Assembly (NCBI GenBank): GCA_015063385.1
Contig: SVUG01000001.1
Location: 1-64,000 of the forward strand
DNA length: 64,000 nucleotides
Reading direction: 5' to 3'
Origin: Oscillospiraceae bacterium
Lineage (GTDB): Bacteria > Bacillota > Clostridia > Oscillospirales > CAG-272
Below the pieces are notes generated by a model. That model did no database searches and had not been told where the DNA came from. It saw only the letters and a program-made list of their open reading frames with translations. Shown here piece after piece: positions 33,476 through 42,247 of the stretch (position 1 is its first letter; the number at the start of each line of letters is the position of its first letter). The position numbers were made by a program, and so were the translations under genes.

Positions 33476-33946
33476 TTATGCTTTGCCTCTTGATATTATA
33501 TACTCTCTAACACCATCTGGCAGCATATCAAGGGGCTCGCCCTTTCTCATAGCCTCTCTGGCAGCGGTGGAGCTAACGTTTTCCATACCCTCGCTGCATT
33601 TCCAAAGCTCCGTTTCATAACCACCGTTTTTGAGATTCCATTCAGCCTGCTCGTGCTCCCAGGCAAGATCAGCCTCTGTGCGATACCCCTTTATTATCTT
33701 CTCTATCTCGTGGTCGCGCATGTAATCGATAACCAGACCTGCCGAGCAGCTGACAAGCACGTTCTCAAGGTCGTCCGTAGCTATCATAAGCATCTGTACG
33801 CGCTCGTCAAGAGTAAAGGTATAGCTTTTCTTAGGATTGTTGAAAACAACCACGTAAACCTCGTCGTACTCTTTTGCGGCACGGCGAATTATATCAAGAT
33901 GTCCGTTTGTGACAGGGTCGTAGCTTCCGGGTAAAATAACGCTCAT
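33476..33946 (-). CDS. coaD: Phosphopantetheine adenylyltransferase
   Basis: CoaD transfers AMP to 4'-phosphopantetheine in coenzyme A synthesis. The 156-residue protein has the nucleotidyltransferase start ILPGSYDPVTNGHLDII (with the HxGH-like NGHL) and the C-terminal ENVSSTAAREAMRKGEP motif, plus IKGYRTEADLAWEHEQAEWN. It is 2 bases from rsmD, an order (rsmD-coaD) common in Firmicutes. Confidence 0.96.
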   Translation of the reverse strand: MSVILPGSYDPVTNGHLDIIRRAAKEYDEVYVVVFNNPKKSYTFTLDERVQMLMIATDDLENVLVSCSAGLVIDYMRDHEIEKIIKGYRTEADLAWEHEQAEWNLKNGGYETELWKCSEGMENVSSTAAREAMRKGEPLDMLPDGVREYIISRGKA

Positions 33947-33948
33947 TT

Positions 33949-34518
33949 TTATTCCTTTCCCTTATAGAAAAGTATGTTGACAAAGGTTTTTTTGCCATAA
34001 TGTGTGGATTTTATAACCTCATATCCAAGAAGTCGTTCGTCATCGGGAGCAATTTCTTCCTCACCCGATTCAAGCACTACTAGCGCTCCGGGGATTATGA
34101 GCTCTTTTTCAGCAAGCAAGGCAGCGGCATCGGCGCAGCACTCCATAGCGTAAGGAGGATCAACGAAAACAAGGTCGTACTGCTCCCTGCCCGATGCTTT
34201 TCTTATATAATTGCGCCAATCGCTGACAAGATAGTGACATTTTTCAAAAAAGCCCGTGCTCTTCGAGTTCTGCTTGACCACCTCCATAGCCTCACGCGAG
34301 GAATCTATAAAGGTTGCTTTCTGTGCGCCTCTTGAAAGAGCCTCAAGTCCCATTTGTCCCGAGCCTGCAAAGAGGTCAAGCACTACTCTGCCCTCTACCT
34401 CAAACTGAATTGAGGAAAATATCGCTTCCTTGATGCGCTCCGAGGTTGGACGAGTTGCCTCGCCCTCAAGCGTTATAAGCTTTTTTCCCTTTGCACTGCC
34501 TGTTATTATTCTCATCAT
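33949..34518 (-). CDS. rsmD: 16S rRNA (guanine966-N2)-methyltransferase
   Basis: RsmD methylates G966 of 16S rRNA. The 189-residue protein has RIITGSAKGKKL at the N terminus, LDLFAGSGQMGLEALSRGA for SAM binding, and the catalytic motif FVDPPY. The first ATG overlaps the uvrC stop (ATGA). A second in-frame ATG follows immediately, so the start could be 34515. Its gene is in an apparent operon with uvrC and coaD. Confidence 0.95.
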   Translation of the reverse strand: MMRIITGSAKGKKLITLEGEATRPTSERIKEAIFSSIQFEVEGRVVLDLFAGSGQMGLEALSRGAQKATFIDSSREAMEVVKQNSKSTGFFEKCHYLVSDWRNYIRKASGREQYDLVFVDPPYAMECCADAAALLAEKELIIPGALVVLESGEEEIAPDDERLLGYEVIKSTHYGKKTFVNILFYKGKE

Positions 34519-36347
34519 TTTCCTTTTCTCTTTTCCTCAAAATATCTGTAAATTCTCTCTGCGTCCTGCCTGCCAATCCCCTTAACCGCGCACAACTCGT
34601 CTATGCTTGCCATGCGGATTTTTGCAAGCGGCATCGCTGAAAGCAACGCCTTTGCCTTGGCAGGTCCGATACCCTCAATCTTCTCAAGAGATGAATGAGT
34701 CATAGTTTTGATTTTTGCGCCTTGCGAGGATTTTACGGCAAATCTATGCGCTTCTTCCTGCAAATTGTAAATAAAAGCGTACATATCAAACTCTTTTGCG
34801 ATAGATATATCATTCTCTCCGTCGGTCAGTGCGCGCGTTTTGTGGTGGTCGTCCTTAACCATGCCGAACACAGATATATCAAGCGATAGTGCCTCTAAAA
34901 CCTCCCTTGCCACACCGACATGCGCATCTCCACCGTCTACAAGTATGAGGTCTGGCGTCTCGCCAAGCGATGCCGTGCCGTCTCCTATATGCGATAGTCT
35001 GCGGGTTAGCGCCTCGCGCATTGAGCCGTAGTCGTCAGCACCGTTTGTGGTTTTTATTTTAAAGAGGCGATAATCGCTCTTTTTCAGTCCTCCGTCTTTA
35101 TACACGACCATCGACGCGACGATATTTTCATTACCTATATTAGAGATATCGTATGCTTCGATTCTTCTCGGAAATTCAGCCAAGCCGAGAAGCTCCGAGA
35201 GCCTCTTGACGTTTTTGTCCTCACGCTCCCATTCAAGACGGTATTTGCGCGCCGATTCTTTGGCATTTTCGAGCGCCATATCACAGAGTGCTCTGCCGTC
35301 GCCCCTCTCGGGGATTTTGACCGTGACCTTACGCTTTGTTTCAAGCGAGAGATACTCCGAAAGGAGCGCACGTTCGTCCTCGCTTGCCTCAAATCCAAGC
35401 ATAACCTCTTTCGGAATATTGCCCGAGGCATCGTAATGCGCGGCTATAAGCGACACGATTTCCTCCGTGCTCTGCGGGTCGAGCGCGGAAAGGATAAACT
35501 CGTTTTTGTTTATCAAAGCGCCGCCGCGAATTGACAGCATCGCCAAAACTCCGACCGAATCGGAAATATGAATAGCAAAAACGTCGCGGTTCACCTTTTC
35601 ATCAGCAACGACCTTCTGCTTTTCGGAGAGCCTATCTAGCGCCGTTATGCTATCGCGAAGCACTGCCGCACGCTCGAATTCAAGCATTTCTGAGGCGCGC
35701 TCCATTTCTATGCGCAGACTCTCCTTTGCCTCGGTGGCATTACCCGAAAGTACTCGCTCTGCAGCCCTGACCAGCTCGCGATATTCCGCAGCACTCACCT
35801 TGCCCGTGCAAGGCGCTATGCATCTGCCCATATCCTTATAAATACAGGGGCGCTCCTTGCCAATATCACGAGGAAAGCTGCGCTTACAGGTAGCAAGCGA
35901 AAATATCTTCATAACAGCCTCAAGCGCTGCGTAGGCACTTGCCGTCCCTTGATAAGGACCAAAATAGCGCGCTCTGTCACTCTTTCGCTCACGTGTGACG
36001 AAAAGCTTCGGAAATTCCTCTGCAGTCACCTTTATATAAGGATAGGATTTGGAATCCTTAAGTCTGATATTATATTTAGGCGTATACTTTTTGATAAGAA
36101 CGTTTTCGAGCGTAAGCGCCTCAATCTCGGTCTTGCAAACGATATAATCAAAATCATCTACGAGGCTCACCATCTTCGCCGTTTTGTACGTGTGTCCCGT
36201 GCCGACGAAATAGCTGCTCACGCGATTTTTTAGCTTCTTGGACTTTCCGACGTAGATAACTCTACCGTCCTTGTCCTTCATTATATAAACACCGGGGACT
36301 GTGGGCAAGGAATTCGCCTTGTCCCTGAGTCTTTGCGATATAGACAT
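34515..36347 (-). CDS. uvrC: Excinuclease ABC subunit C
   Basis: UvrC makes the two incisions flanking DNA lesions in nucleotide excision repair. The 610-residue protein has the GIY-YIG domain (PGVYIMKDKDGRVIYVGKSKKLKNRV, about residues 19-44), a cysteine cluster CKRSFPRDIGKERPCIY, a UVR motif (EMLEFERAAVLRDSI), the RNase H-like nuclease domain with YDISN and LILVDGGDAH, and C-terminal helix-hairpin-helix motifs (LEKIEGIGPAKAKALL). Length is normal for the family. Confidence 0.97.
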   Translation of the reverse strand: MSISQRLRDKANSLPTVPGVYIMKDKDGRVIYVGKSKKLKNRVSSYFVGTGHTYKTAKMVSLVDDFDYIVCKTEIEALTLENVLIKKYTPKYNIRLKDSKSYPYIKVTAEEFPKLFVTRERKSDRARYFGPYQGTASAYAALEAVMKIFSLATCKRSFPRDIGKERPCIYKDMGRCIAPCTGKVSAAEYRELVRAAERVLSGNATEAKESLRIEMERASEMLEFERAAVLRDSITALDRLSEKQKVVADEKVNRDVFAIHISDSVGVLAMLSIRGGALINKNEFILSALDPQSTEEIVSLIAAHYDASGNIPKEVMLGFEASEDERALLSEYLSLETKRKVTVKIPERGDGRALCDMALENAKESARKYRLEWEREDKNVKRLSELLGLAEFPRRIEAYDISNIGNENIVASMVVYKDGGLKKSDYRLFKIKTTNGADDYGSMREALTRRLSHIGDGTASLGETPDLILVDGGDAHVGVAREVLEALSLDISVFGMVKDDHHKTRALTDGENDISIAKEFDMYAFIYNLQEEAHRFAVKSSQGAKIKTMTHSSLEKIEGIGPAKAKALLSAMPLAKIRMASIDELCAVKGIGRQDAERIYRYFEEKRKGK

Positions 36348-36481
36348 TCCTTACCTCCGTTTCCCTGCGTTAAATTTAATAAAAAGCAAAAGAGCAACGA
36401 AACCTCAAAGCAATACGCTTTTCGGGATACCGTTGCCCTTTTCTAAGCCACCGTGCGACACACGTCGCAAAGGCAACTCGT

Positions 36482-36748
36482 TTACTTATCGCCAAACTCG
36501 CTGTCTACGAGCTCTGCAAGTCCCTCGACTGCATCTGCCTCGTCAACACCGTCAGCAATAAGAGTGATGGCAGTTCCTTTGGAAATGCCCAGAGAGAGCA
36601 CGCCGAGAAGGCTCTTCGCATTCACGCGGCAATCCTCCTTCTCAACCCAGATGGAGCTTTTGAAGCTGTTTGCCTTCTGGACGAAAAAGGTTGCGGGCCT
36701 TGCATGCAGTCCTACGCTGTTTCTTATGGTTACACCACGGGAAATCAT
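36482..36748 (-). CDS. HPr-family phosphocarrier protein
   Basis: The 88-residue protein has the PEP-dependent phosphorylation site H15 in GLHARPA and the regulatory S46 in NAKSLLGVLSLG, so it is a candidate for both sugar transport by the PTS and catabolite control through HPr kinase. The extra C-terminal residues and the N-terminal MISRGVTIRN are typical of clostridial HPr. No EI, EII or HPr kinase gene is adjacent; uvrC follows. A paralogue such as Crh is less likely because H15 is present. Confidence 0.9.
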   Translation of the reverse strand: MISRGVTIRNSVGLHARPATFFVQKANSFKSSIWVEKEDCRVNAKSLLGVLSLGISKGTAITLIADGVDEADAVEGLAELVDSEFGDK

Positions 36749-36880
36749 TTTTTCTCTCCTTAAGAGTTCTTTATTACTTAAAGTATATCAAACATTAAAG
36801 CAAAAATCAATACTTTTTAAACAAAAAGTCAGTAAACTTTACGGGCTTTGTTAAGTTAAATTTTGGTAAAATTGCATAAA

Positions 36881-38683
36881 TTAGACGATTTCTACGTCTA
36901 TTACAGAGTAATCTTTAGTTCTGTTATCCTCATAATAAAGAACTCTGTCGTCGTGTTCCTTTTTCGCAACGCGTATCGCAGCACTCACTATTCCGAACAC
37001 ACACCAGAATAAGTAATACGCCGACATATCCGACCATATATAATTGGTCGTACCGAATGCGAGAAGGCAGAATACGCACACCTCACCAAATCGTGCCGTA
37101 ATAGCGGTTTGCGAGGTCTTGACGTAGTGCAAATAATTCGTTCTGTGCCCAAGACGCACAAGCAAAAGCAAAACAAACGAAAGGAGAGCAAAGACTCCTG
37201 CCTCCAAACCTATCTCAATAAAGAGGTTTGATGAGTTCTGATGACCCGAAATGCCATATTTTATCATTTCCTCAGCGAAGCTTTCTTTACCTATACCTAT
37301 GCCCACGAAGAAATTATTTGCAAATGCACTTATACTATACCGCCATAGCTCAAACAGCTCCTCTACGGTATTAAGCGACGGTATCGTCTTAAACATCTCA
37401 TCAAGAGCAGTGTGAGGCAGAGAGATAAGCAATGCGTACGGTATCAAAAGAATTGCAGGTAAAGCAAGAACCGTGAATCTCTTGAACTTAAGCGCACCGT
37501 AAGCAAACAGAGCAAGCACGAGAGTAAATATCGCAAAATATTCTCCCGTAAGAGTAAGTGCCGAGAAATTCAGCACTATGCCTGCAATATAAAAAGCGCG
37601 AGATATTCCACGGCTTTGCACTATCATTGCAACCGACAGCACCACCGCAACTAGCAGGAAAGGAGCAAGCTCGTTTTTTCTCACGAAAAGTTCCTCTACG
37701 CTCAAATACGTCATGTTTGCAATTCCCGTTTTCTGCGCGAGCAGTATGAACTGTACCACAGATATCAGTGACGGCACGACCGAGGAAAGAATCACCGAAT
37801 TTAACGCGCAGTCTGCAAGACGGCGGTTAGTGATAACGTTGCTGGCAAGAGTATATCCCATCGCCAGAACTATCATTTCCACAGAACTTGAAAACGACTC
37901 CATTCCTTTAACGAAAATACCGCTGATAAGAATCAAAAATGTAAATACAGTCAGTATAGCGTCATATGGCTCGAAGTAAAACACTCTTTTGCCGTAAACC
38001 ACCTTTTTCATAAAGGATATCATTGCAACGGCAATCATTATTACAAGGCATGTTGATGAATATGGAATATATCTAAAGTACGGAAGAAGCAAAAAGGAAA
38101 GCAGGAAGGTAAATTCGGGAGAAGCAAACGAAATATAAACGAATGCCAAAACTCCAACCGCGAGCACCGTCTGCCACACTGGAATAAAGTATCCAAGTGC
38201 AGCCAAAGCAACTCCTATTAAAACGGCGGCTATTATCGGAAATTGTACCGTACCCTCCATTCTGCCCGAGCGCTTCATGCAGAAGAACTCGTAGAAAACG
38301 TAATCAGTAGGCCTAAAATCCTGAAGAAGAATTGGAAGCGATTTATCCGAAAGTAATAGCGGAATAGAAAGCATAGAAAACAGAATTCCTATAATAGGAG
38401 TTGCTATTCCTCCTGCGGAAAATCCAAGAAAATACATAAAGAGCGTCAAGAGTCCAAAGCTGATGGACGCCGCTCCGTAAGCCTTGGCAGAAGCGTGAGA
38501 AAGAAGATGCGAAACCGACCTTGCAAAAGCAAAGACCTTTTTCTGAAGAAAGCGCCTGAAGCCCTGAGACATAGAGCCTGTAAGCTCCAGCGTATAAAAG
38601 CTGCCGCGCTTATATTCATAGCCCTCGCCGTATTTTCTGTGCTTGTTCATTCCAAACGCACCTGCTAGCGACCTTTTAGCCAT
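36881..38683 (-). CDS. O-antigen ligase-like polytopic membrane protein
   Basis: The 600-residue protein has a cytoplasmic N-terminal region of about 70 residues and about 12 to 14 hydrophobic helices. A large loop near the C terminus has the Wzy_C-like segment GIGIGKESF, then HQNSSNLFIEIGLEAGVFAL. This is the pattern of the O-antigen ligase/polymerase superfamily, suggesting transfer or polymerisation of an extracellular glycan. It overlaps the trmD stop by 8 bases and so is tied to the trmD-rimM-rnc operon, an odd place for a cell-envelope gene. Acceptor and donor are unknown. Confidence 0.8.
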   Translation of the reverse strand: MAKRSLAGAFGMNKHRKYGEGYEYKRGSFYTLELTGSMSQGFRRFLQKKVFAFARSVSHLLSHASAKAYGAASISFGLLTLFMYFLGFSAGGIATPIIGILFSMLSIPLLLSDKSLPILLQDFRPTDYVFYEFFCMKRSGRMEGTVQFPIIAAVLIGVALAALGYFIPVWQTVLAVGVLAFVYISFASPEFTFLLSFLLLPYFRYIPYSSTCLVIMIAVAMISFMKKVVYGKRVFYFEPYDAILTVFTFLILISGIFVKGMESFSSSVEMIVLAMGYTLASNVITNRRLADCALNSVILSSVVPSLISVVQFILLAQKTGIANMTYLSVEELFVRKNELAPFLLVAVVLSVAMIVQSRGISRAFYIAGIVLNFSALTLTGEYFAIFTLVLALFAYGALKFKRFTVLALPAILLIPYALLISLPHTALDEMFKTIPSLNTVEELFELWRYSISAFANNFFVGIGIGKESFAEEMIKYGISGHQNSSNLFIEIGLEAGVFALLSFVLLLLVRLGHRTNYLHYVKTSQTAITARFGEVCVFCLLAFGTTNYIWSDMSAYYLFWCVFGIVSAAIRVAKKEHDDRVLYYEDNRTKDYSVIDVEIV

Positions 38684-39422
38684 TTTTTCTTTCCTTTCTC
38701 TTCTTTTTAGGCAAAAGCGACTCTTCTATTTCAGGATGCAATAAAAGCATATCGGGGCGTCGCTCCTTTGTTATTTTAACAGCCTCCAGGAGTCGCCATC
38801 TGTCAATTTTTGCATGGTCTCCCGAGAGAAGTATCTCGGGAACCTCTCTTCCAAGAAACTCTCGAGGCTTCGTATATTGCGGATACTCAAGAATTCCCGA
38901 GGCAACAGACTCTCCCTCATAGCACTCACTGCACGCCAGAACCCCGTCGATAAGCCTTGAAACCGCATCGATAACGATACACGCAGGTATTTCGCCACCC
39001 GTGACGACGTAGTCACCTATCGAAATTTCCTCGTCTACTATCTCGTCAATTATGCGCTGGTCAACTCCCTCGTAGTGACCGCAAAGAAATATGAGATTAT
39101 CGTACTGTGCAAGCTCTCTTGCAACGTCGTGTGAGAAAATTCTGCCCTTTGGCGACATGTAAATCACCCTAGCTTTTTTGTCGGGTGAAATCTTTTCGGA
39201 GATGCTTTTATAGCAATCGTATATCGGCTGGCAGGTCATAACCATTCCGACGCCGCCACCGTATGGGGTATCGTCGGTCTTGCGGTGCTTGTCGGTGGAA
39301 AAATCACGAATATTGTGACATTCAACCTCAATAAGACCTCCGCTTTGTGCCCTGCCTATAATGCTCTCGGAGAGAACGCTCTCTACCATCGCGGGAAAGA
39401 GAGTCATTACGTCAAACTTCAT
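38676..39422 (-). CDS. trmD: tRNA (guanine37-N1)-methyltransferase
   Basis: TrmD methylates G37 next to the anticodon and prevents frameshifting. The 248-residue protein has MKFDVMTLFPAM at the N terminus, the knot region FLCGHYEGVDQRI and SIGDYVVTGGE for SAM binding, and YPQYTKPREF. The start at 39422 is the family-typical MKFD; two more ATG codons lie just upstream. It overlaps rimM by 11 bases. The usual neighbour rplS does not follow. Confidence 0.96.
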   Translation of the reverse strand: MKFDVMTLFPAMVESVLSESIIGRAQSGGLIEVECHNIRDFSTDKHRKTDDTPYGGGVGMVMTCQPIYDCYKSISEKISPDKKARVIYMSPKGRIFSHDVARELAQYDNLIFLCGHYEGVDQRIIDEIVDEEISIGDYVVTGGEIPACIVIDAVSRLIDGVLACSECYEGESVASGILEYPQYTKPREFLGREVPEILLSGDHAKIDRWRLLEAVKITKERRPDMLLLHPEIEESLLPKKKRKERKNG

Positions 39423-39933
39423 CATTATCAAAGAGGCCCGGAATAGGCAAAACCTTCATTCCCTCCGCCTCGCTTATCTCCTTTATAAATTGTGGAACGT
39501 CAGGTATCATGACCTCGCGTCCGTCGTATTTTACCGTGTAAATTCTTCTTGCGCCAATGTCGCTGACGTCGCATATCTCGCCAAGAGGAGCGCCGCTTTC
39601 ATAGTGAAAAACGGGCAAGCCTATCATATCGGCGATAAACATTGCACCATCCGACAGCGGTACGTCATCACGGTGTAGATAAAGCATTTTTCCGCGCATA
39701 GCGATTGCCGCCTCGCGCGAGTCCACGCCCTCGATTCCCATGAGTACGAAAGCGCCGGAAACCGAGGCACTTATCACCTTGTGCTCACTGTAAGAGCCGT
39801 CACGCTCTAGGAAAAAGACTCTCTTCGCACAGGAAAGAACCTTCGGGCTATCGCAAAGATGCTCTATCTTTAGTATTCCCTTTACGCCGTGAGCGGTACA
39901 AATCTTACCGCCCTCAAGATAGGTTTTTTTCAT
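39412..39933 (-). CDS. rimM: Ribosome maturation factor RimM
   Basis: RimM assists 30S assembly by binding S19. The 173-residue protein has GGKICTAHGVKGILKIEHL (residues 8-26) in the N-terminal barrel and the C-terminal PRC-barrel, with IPDVPQFIKEI and VLPIPGLFDNDEV, close to the family ending. It is between rnc and trmD; rpsP, which often precedes it, is not present here. Confidence 0.94.
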   Translation of the reverse strand: MKKTYLEGGKICTAHGVKGILKIEHLCDSPKVLSCAKRVFFLERDGSYSEHKVISASVSGAFVLMGIEGVDSREAAIAMRGKMLYLHRDDVPLSDGAMFIADMIGLPVFHYESGAPLGEICDVSDIGARRIYTVKYDGREVMIPDVPQFIKEISEAEGMKVLPIPGLFDNDEV

Positions 39934-39965
39934 TATTATCTCCGTTTTGTAAACTTTAGTTGGAA

Positions 39966-41102
39966 TTATAGATGCTTTTTATGCTGATGAGGTGTTTTCT
40001 TTGGTGATGCAGCCTTTTCTGATTTTTTAGCACTAGACGGCTTCTTGGCAACAGAAAGCTTCCTTTTTGTGCGAGTGGGTGCTGACGGTTTTATCGCCGT
40101 GCGCGCTTTTGCTGCATCCGCCTTTTTAAGCTCAGCAAGCATTTCGGACGCGGCTATTGCCCTCGCCTGCTGCTTACTCTGTGCCGTAGCCGTCACGGAT
40201 TTCCCCATAAATCGACATTCAATTATATACTCGCGTAAATTTGCATTTGAGCGTGCGCTTTCTCCAAGGTCGCGGAATTCAGGAGATGGCTGCTTATTCT
40301 TTGCAGCATATGCACGAAGCTCTCCGAGCGCCTCTATTCTCGCCTCGCAGGTGGTTTTATCTTCGCTCTTCAGTATGTCAAGAGCAGCCTCAGCAGCCGC
40401 ACTGTCGGCAGCCTTCTGATTTTTTCCCGTACCCACGGCAACGATGCGCTCTCCGATTTTCACCGCGCGCTCAAATATTCTCTTATGGTCAGGGCCACTC
40501 TCGGAAACGGTAATATATATGGGTGCAGGCAAACGGCGCTTTTTATCCGCGCACCACTCCTGCAAAGCGTTCTTGTAGCTCTGTATAACCTCTGTGCGTC
40601 CGGAAAAATATACCGAGACGTCAAGCATTCCGGAAACTACCTTGATTACCCTAGACATATCCATACCGCAGTCGATGTAAATCGCACCGATTATGCTCTC
40701 AAAGAGGTCCTCCATAACCGACGGCTCGTTTTCTACACCGAGCTTTGAATCACCCTCGCCCATGAGAAGATGCCTTTGCAGTCCAAGTCTCTGCATACTC
40801 AAGGAAAGATTGCGCTTATCTGAAAGCTTCGAGCGAATGTTGGAAAAATCGCCCTCGTCAAGCTCGGTGTAAATTCCATGCTCATAGCGCCTCGTCTTTT
40901 CTTTAGTCATAAGGCTTACTATTGCGGTGGAAAGCACGCTGTCACCGAAGAACTCAAGCACCTCGTTGGAAATATATTTTTCCCTGACCTTATGCTCGTT
41001 GCAATAGCTTGAGCGAGTGAAGGCCTGGCGAAGCAGACTTTTGTCCTTAAAGGTATAACCTATTTTTTTCTCTATTTCAGGAATATTTTTATTAAAATTC
41101 AT
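39966..41102 (-). CDS. rnc: Ribonuclease III with two dsRNA-binding domains
   Basis: RNase III cuts double-stranded RNA in rRNA processing and regulation. The 378-residue protein has the catalytic signature NEVLEFFGDSVLS and a second catalytic cluster EDLFESIIGAIYID. A first dsRBD (about 170-245) ends in KNQKAADSAAAEAALDIL. What looks like a second dsRBD (about 250-325) ends in SKQQARAIAASEMLAEL. A basic Lys/Ala/Pro tail of about 50 residues closes it. Usual bacterial enzymes have about 230 residues and one dsRBD. I chose the ATG at 41102, 5 bases after GGAG. Confidence 0.92.
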   Translation of the reverse strand: MNFNKNIPEIEKKIGYTFKDKSLLRQAFTRSSYCNEHKVREKYISNEVLEFFGDSVLSTAIVSLMTKEKTRRYEHGIYTELDEGDFSNIRSKLSDKRNLSLSMQRLGLQRHLLMGEGDSKLGVENEPSVMEDLFESIIGAIYIDCGMDMSRVIKVVSGMLDVSVYFSGRTEVIQSYKNALQEWCADKKRRLPAPIYITVSESGPDHKRIFERAVKIGERIVAVGTGKNQKAADSAAAEAALDILKSEDKTTCEARIEALGELRAYAAKNKQPSPEFRDLGESARSNANLREYIIECRFMGKSVTATAQSKQQARAIAASEMLAELKKADAAKARTAIKPSAPTRTKRKLSVAKKPSSAKKSEKAASPKKTPHQHKKHL

Positions 41103-41119
41103 CATTTCTCCACATGTTA

Positions 41120-42091
41120 TCAAACTAACATTATTATCAGCGGCATAGTCGCTATGGAAAGCAGAGTCGATACAGTGACTAAACGCGACACGTAGTTGGC
41201 ATCGCAGTCGTACTTCTCAGCAAACATAGTAGCACTCGTTGCCGCGGGCGCTGCCGCAAGTGTGACGATTACCATTTCTACAAGCTCGTGTACGGGAAGA
41301 ACGAGTCCCACAAGCTTTACAATTCCAAGCGTCACAAGAGGCAAAATTATGTGTCTGAGCGCAAGGAAAACGTACATATGCTTATCCTTAAGCACTCCCT
41401 TAAAGCTCATATCCGCAAGACGAAGACCGATAACCATCATAGAAAGCGGTGCTACGAGATTTCCAAGATTCTCAAGCGTTTCAATGGCAATCTTCGGAAT
41501 GTATCCCTCAATCGGAAGAATAAAGAAGATAAGACCTAAAACCGCAGCTATCGTCACAGGGTGATAAAGCGCCTTGAGAGGTGATGCGCCCTGCTTTATA
41601 TGCTCCTCGTCGTCCTCGATTCCGTTCTCGTTGACGTCGCGCTTGTCTGTGCATATGTAAACGCCAAGCGACCAAAGGAAGAGATTAAAGGTTATGTTAT
41701 AAATAGATGCGTAGACGGTTGCCTCTGTTCCAAATACCGCCTTAATCAGCGGCATTCCCATAAACGCAGCGTTCGAGAAAATCGTAGCAAAACGAAGCAT
41801 ACGGCGCATAGAATCGGGGGCTTTTTTATAAGAAAGCATAGCAACAGCCGAGAACACACCGTGTACCACTATAGAAAGCACGAATACGTAAGCAGAATTG
41901 ATAAGTATATTTTCGTCGTACGGACGAACGTATGCCATAAACACAAGTGCGGGCTGAGCTATGTAAAGCACGAGATTTGAAATTCCCTTGCCAAAGCCCT
42001 CAACCGACATTCTGCACTTTTTCATAATTATTCCGGGCAGCATCATAATAAAGAGAAGTGCCACGTTATAGATAATTCTTTCTGCTATCAT
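41120..42091 (-). CDS. AEC-family (auxin efflux carrier-type) transporter
   Basis: The 323-residue protein has about ten helices in the AEC pattern: an N-terminal LPGIIMKKCRM segment, FSNAAFMGMPLIKAVFG with the conserved helix break, and a final helix with ATMFAEKYDCDANYVSRLVTVSTLLS. Family members transport dicarboxylates such as malate or other organic acids. The ATG at 42091 follows GGAG by 7 bases. It is directly upstream of rnc in the same orientation and divergent from the FprA gene. Substrate is not determinable. Confidence 0.88.
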   Translation of the reverse strand: MIAERIIYNVALLFIMMLPGIIMKKCRMSVEGFGKGISNLVLYIAQPALVFMAYVRPYDENILINSAYVFVLSIVVHGVFSAVAMLSYKKAPDSMRRMLRFATIFSNAAFMGMPLIKAVFGTEATVYASIYNITFNLFLWSLGVYICTDKRDVNENGIEDDEEHIKQGASPLKALYHPVTIAAVLGLIFFILPIEGYIPKIAIETLENLGNLVAPLSMMVIGLRLADMSFKGVLKDKHMYVFLALRHIILPLVTLGIVKLVGLVLPVHELVEMVIVTLAAAPAATSATMFAEKYDCDANYVSRLVTVSTLLSIATMPLIIMLV

Positions 42092-42188
42092 AGTCTGTCT
42101 CCAAAAAACATTTTTACAAGATATTTTAACATTTTGCACGCGCAGATGTCAAGTTTTTTATATTTTTTTAAAATATTTTCTCATTTTC

Positions 42189-42217
42189 TTGATATTAAAT
42201 TTAAATTGTGTTATAAT
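42189..42217 (+). promoter_or_regulatory. Promoter of FprA gene
   Basis: TTGATA (42189-42194) and TATAAT (42212-42217) with 17-base spacing, 30 bases upstream of the start codon. Confidence 0.78.
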
Positions 42218-42247
42218 TTTACCAACGCATTTTTAAGAGGTATCACA

